From: Armatimonadota bacterium
GTDB lineage: Bacteria > Armatimonadota > Armatimonadia > Armatimonadales > Armatimonadaceae
Assembly (NCBI GenBank): GCA_014380985.1
Contig: JACMIU010000756.1
Coordinates: forward strand, 1 to 6,940
DNA: 6,940 nt
Direction of reading: 5' to 3'
Below are positions 5,689-6,940 of this stretch, one piece after another (the first letter of the stretch is position 1; the number at the start of each line of letters is the position of its first letter). A program made the position numbers and the translations under genes. The notes below the pieces were generated by a model, which ran no database searches, had not been told where the DNA came from, and saw only the letters and a program-made list of their open reading frames with translations.

Positions 5689-6072
5689 ATGAGCGGATCG
5701 CGCCACAAAGAACCAACACGAGTTATCGGGCACCCGGATTTAGCGTCCGGTGCGAGTGTGCAACGCGGCGACACGTTGTATGTGTCGGTCGCCGAAGCGA
5801 TCTATCGTCAATCACGCGGCGAGTATGTTGAGGTGCATCTCACCCCTTCCGCCGACGATAACGCGGCATTATCCGACCTGCGTTCGCGGGCGCGTCACCG
5901 GTGGGAAAACGACCGGCTACCCGACGGTTGGACACGTCCCCTGCCGCAAGCGAAACCGCAAATGCCGATGCCGAAAGAAGTGGTGGGCGGCGACGCCGAA
6001 GGCGGGATGCCCGACGATTTGCGCCGACTCGCCCGTGAACTTCGCAACCGCGACCGTAGCAAAAAAGACTAA
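5689..6072 (+). CDS. Small hypothetical protein, basic C-terminus
   Basis: This 127-residue protein is not recognised. It starts MSGSRHKEP, has a probable folded segment about 22-52 (containing RGDTLYVSVAEAIYRQ at 26-41 and YVEVHLTP at 46-53), a charged helical stretch LSDLRSRARHRWEN (61-74), a Pro- and Gln-rich linker (84-96), and a helix DDLRRLARELRNRDRSKKD (109-127) rich in Arg and Lys. There is no signal peptide or membrane segment. The basic tail could bind nucleic acid or a partner, but that is speculation. The start at 5689 is preferred because a perfect TATAAT lies 4 bases upstream and the sequence before it lacks obvious protein character; the alternative in-frame ATG at 5428 gives 214 residues. 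A strong intrinsic terminator follows the stop by 20 bases, closing this transcription unit. Confidence 0.65.
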   Translation: MSGSRHKEPTRVIGHPDLASGASVQRGDTLYVSVAEAIYRQSRGEYVEVHLTPSADDNAALSDLRSRARHRWENDRLPDGWTRPLPQAKPQMPMPKEVVGGDAEGGMPDDLRRLARELRNRDRSKKD

Positions 6073-6092
6073 TCCTCCAACAAAAACATAGG

Positions 6093-6125
6093 ACGCGCCT
6101 CGTGAACCACGGGGCGCGTTTTTTT
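6093..6125 (+). terminator. Strong intrinsic (Rho-independent) terminator
   Basis: A 12-base-pair stem forms between 6093-6104 and 6108-6119, all Watson-Crick except one T-G wobble, with a 3-base AAC loop. A run of seven T (6119-6125) follows at once. It ends the plus-strand unit that includes the small gene at 5689-6072 and separates it from the MFS transporter gene. Confidence 0.92.
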
Positions 6126-6171
6126 GCTGAATAAACCAGAGCGACTTTAGCGAACCGCGCCCGCCGTGCGA

Positions 6172-6177
6172 TACTAT
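6172..6177 (+). promoter_or_regulatory. Candidate -10 box before the MFS transporter
   Basis: TACTAT (6172-6177, form TANNNT) is 7 bases before the GTG start at 6185; the overlapping TATACC (6175-6180) is 4 bases before it. Since a terminator lies just upstream, the transporter needs its own promoter, and this is the best -10 candidate in the 59-base gap after the T run. No good -35 is seen. Confidence 0.4.
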
Positions 6178-6184
6178 ACCAACT

Positions 6185-6940
6185 GTGTCCGAACCATCCC
6201 CCGCCTCCCAAAACTCGTATGGGCAACTGCTCCGCACCCTTCCGGCGTTCCGCGATTTGTGGATCGGGCAAGCCATCTCGCAACTCGGCGATTCGCTGTA
6301 CTACCTTGTCTTCCTGTTCATGGTCGAGAAAATCACGCACGACCCGGCGATGGTCGGTGTCGCCGGTGTCGCGCAAACCCTGCCGTTTCTCCTTTTGTCA
6401 CCCTACGCCGGGGTACTTGCCGACCGTATTGATCGCCGCACGATCCTACTCTGGTGCGACATTGCCAGCGGCATCGCCCTTGTGCTGTTCGCCGGGTACG
6501 TCTTCTTCGACGCCACGCCGCCCGTGTGGACGCTGATTGTCGCCGGGGCGAGCCTCTCCGCGATTAACAGTTTCTTCGCGCCCGCGAAGGGCGCGGCGAT
6601 CCCGCAGCTCGTCCCCGAAGACAAGCGCGACGCCGCGAACGCCCTATCGCTCGCCACGCAAAATCTGCTTCCGATGGTCGGAATCGCCCTTTCCGGCACG
6701 GTACTTGCCGTGCTGTACGCCGTTTCGCCCGCCTACTTCTTCATGGCGGCAATCGTGCTAAACGCCGCGTCGTTCTTCGGTTCTGCGGTGTTTATCGTGC
6801 GGTTGCCGCGCCTCGTGCCGGAGCAACCGGAACAAACCCTCGCGCAAACCGACGCCCCGACACTAACCGGTGGGCAACGCGCTTGGCAAGACCTGCGCGA
6901 CGGCTTTTCGTATCTCAAAAATCAGCGCGTTCTGTGGATA
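6185..6940 (+). CDS. MFS transporter, N-terminal half (runs off window)
   Basis: The visible 252 residues form the N-terminal half of a major facilitator superfamily carrier of the inner membrane. Hydrophobic segments lie at about 26-47, 56-78, 88-108, 114-134, 160-183 and 186-206, six helices as expected. The loop between helices 2 and 3 carries motif A, GVLADRIDRRTIL (76-88). FFAPAKGAAIPQLVPEDKRDAANAL (130-154) is typical of the MFS_3 group, which includes the enterobactin exporter EntS and similar drug or siderophore exporters. A cytosolic loop starts at about 207, and GFSYLKNQRVLWI (240-252) enters the second half. The start is GTG at 6185: the frame is closed by TGA at 6128, and the next ATG (residue 46) would lose helix 1. 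No Shine-Dalgarno is visible. The substrate is unknown; export is inferred from the subgroup. Confidence 0.93.
   Translation, partial: MSEPSPASQNSYGQLLRTLPAFRDLWIGQAISQLGDSLYYLVFLFMVEKITHDPAMVGVAGVAQTLPFLLLSPYAGVLADRIDRRTILLWCDIASGIALVLFAGYVFFDATPPVWTLIVAGASLSAINSFFAPAKGAAIPQLVPEDKRDAANALSLATQNLLPMVGIALSGTVLAVLYAVSPAYFFMAAIVLNAASFFGSAVFIVRLPRLVPEQPEQTLAQTDAPTLTGGQRAWQDLRDGFSYLKNQRVLWI

Noticed and set aside
5382..5774. Open frame of 130 residues on the minus strand across the unclear stretch
   Set aside because: It overlaps the start of the plus-strand small gene, has no Shine-Dalgarno or -10 box and no recognised motif. It is kept only as part of the uncertainty about 5378-5688.

Overview
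The window is GC-rich and densely coded, with one clearly AT-rich gap (about 2694-2901). It looks like a chromosomal segment of a free-living bacterium. Three things point towards Armatimonadota: the short solitary type IV pilin-like protein with its cysteine pattern, a Uma2/DUF820 protein, and several -10 boxes set directly against start codons. Deinococcota, Chloroflexota or Cyanobacteria remain possible. This assignment is inference from gene style, not from a marker gene. I see no rRNA, tRNA, CRISPR array, transposase or phage gene.

Left arm, minus strand (2693 to 1): three closely packed genes read leftwards. In transcription order they are a GuaB3-type IMP dehydrogenase-family protein, a Uma2-family (PD-(D/E)XK-like) protein, and a NifS/IscS-type cysteine desulfurase cut by the window edge before its catalytic cysteine. 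Gaps of 28 and 7 bases suggest one operon, possibly with an internal promoter before the desulfurase.

Centre (2694-2901): an AT-rich divergent intergenic region. It holds a candidate promoter for each direction, a strong Shine-Dalgarno for guaB3, an 11-base direct repeat and a small inverted repeat.

Right arm, plus strand (2902-6940): a type IV pilin/pseudopilin-like gene; an orphan HExxH protein preceded by a perfect TATAAT; a HAD-family hydrolase; a small exported protein of unknown function; a 311-base stretch of unclear meaning (5378-5688); a small hypothetical protein closed by a strong intrinsic terminator (6093-6125); and the first half of an MFS transporter that runs off the window.

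Functionally this is a mix of housekeeping metabolism (guanine nucleotide and sulfur metabolism), a surface-filament protein, and poorly known genes. The two points that most deserve follow-up are the repeated placement of a TATAAT-like box 4-7 bases before start codons, which suggests leaderless transcripts, and the unexplained stretch 5378-5688 with its uncertain gene start. I found no convincing complete novel system. The best orphan is the HExxH protein at 3316-4044.
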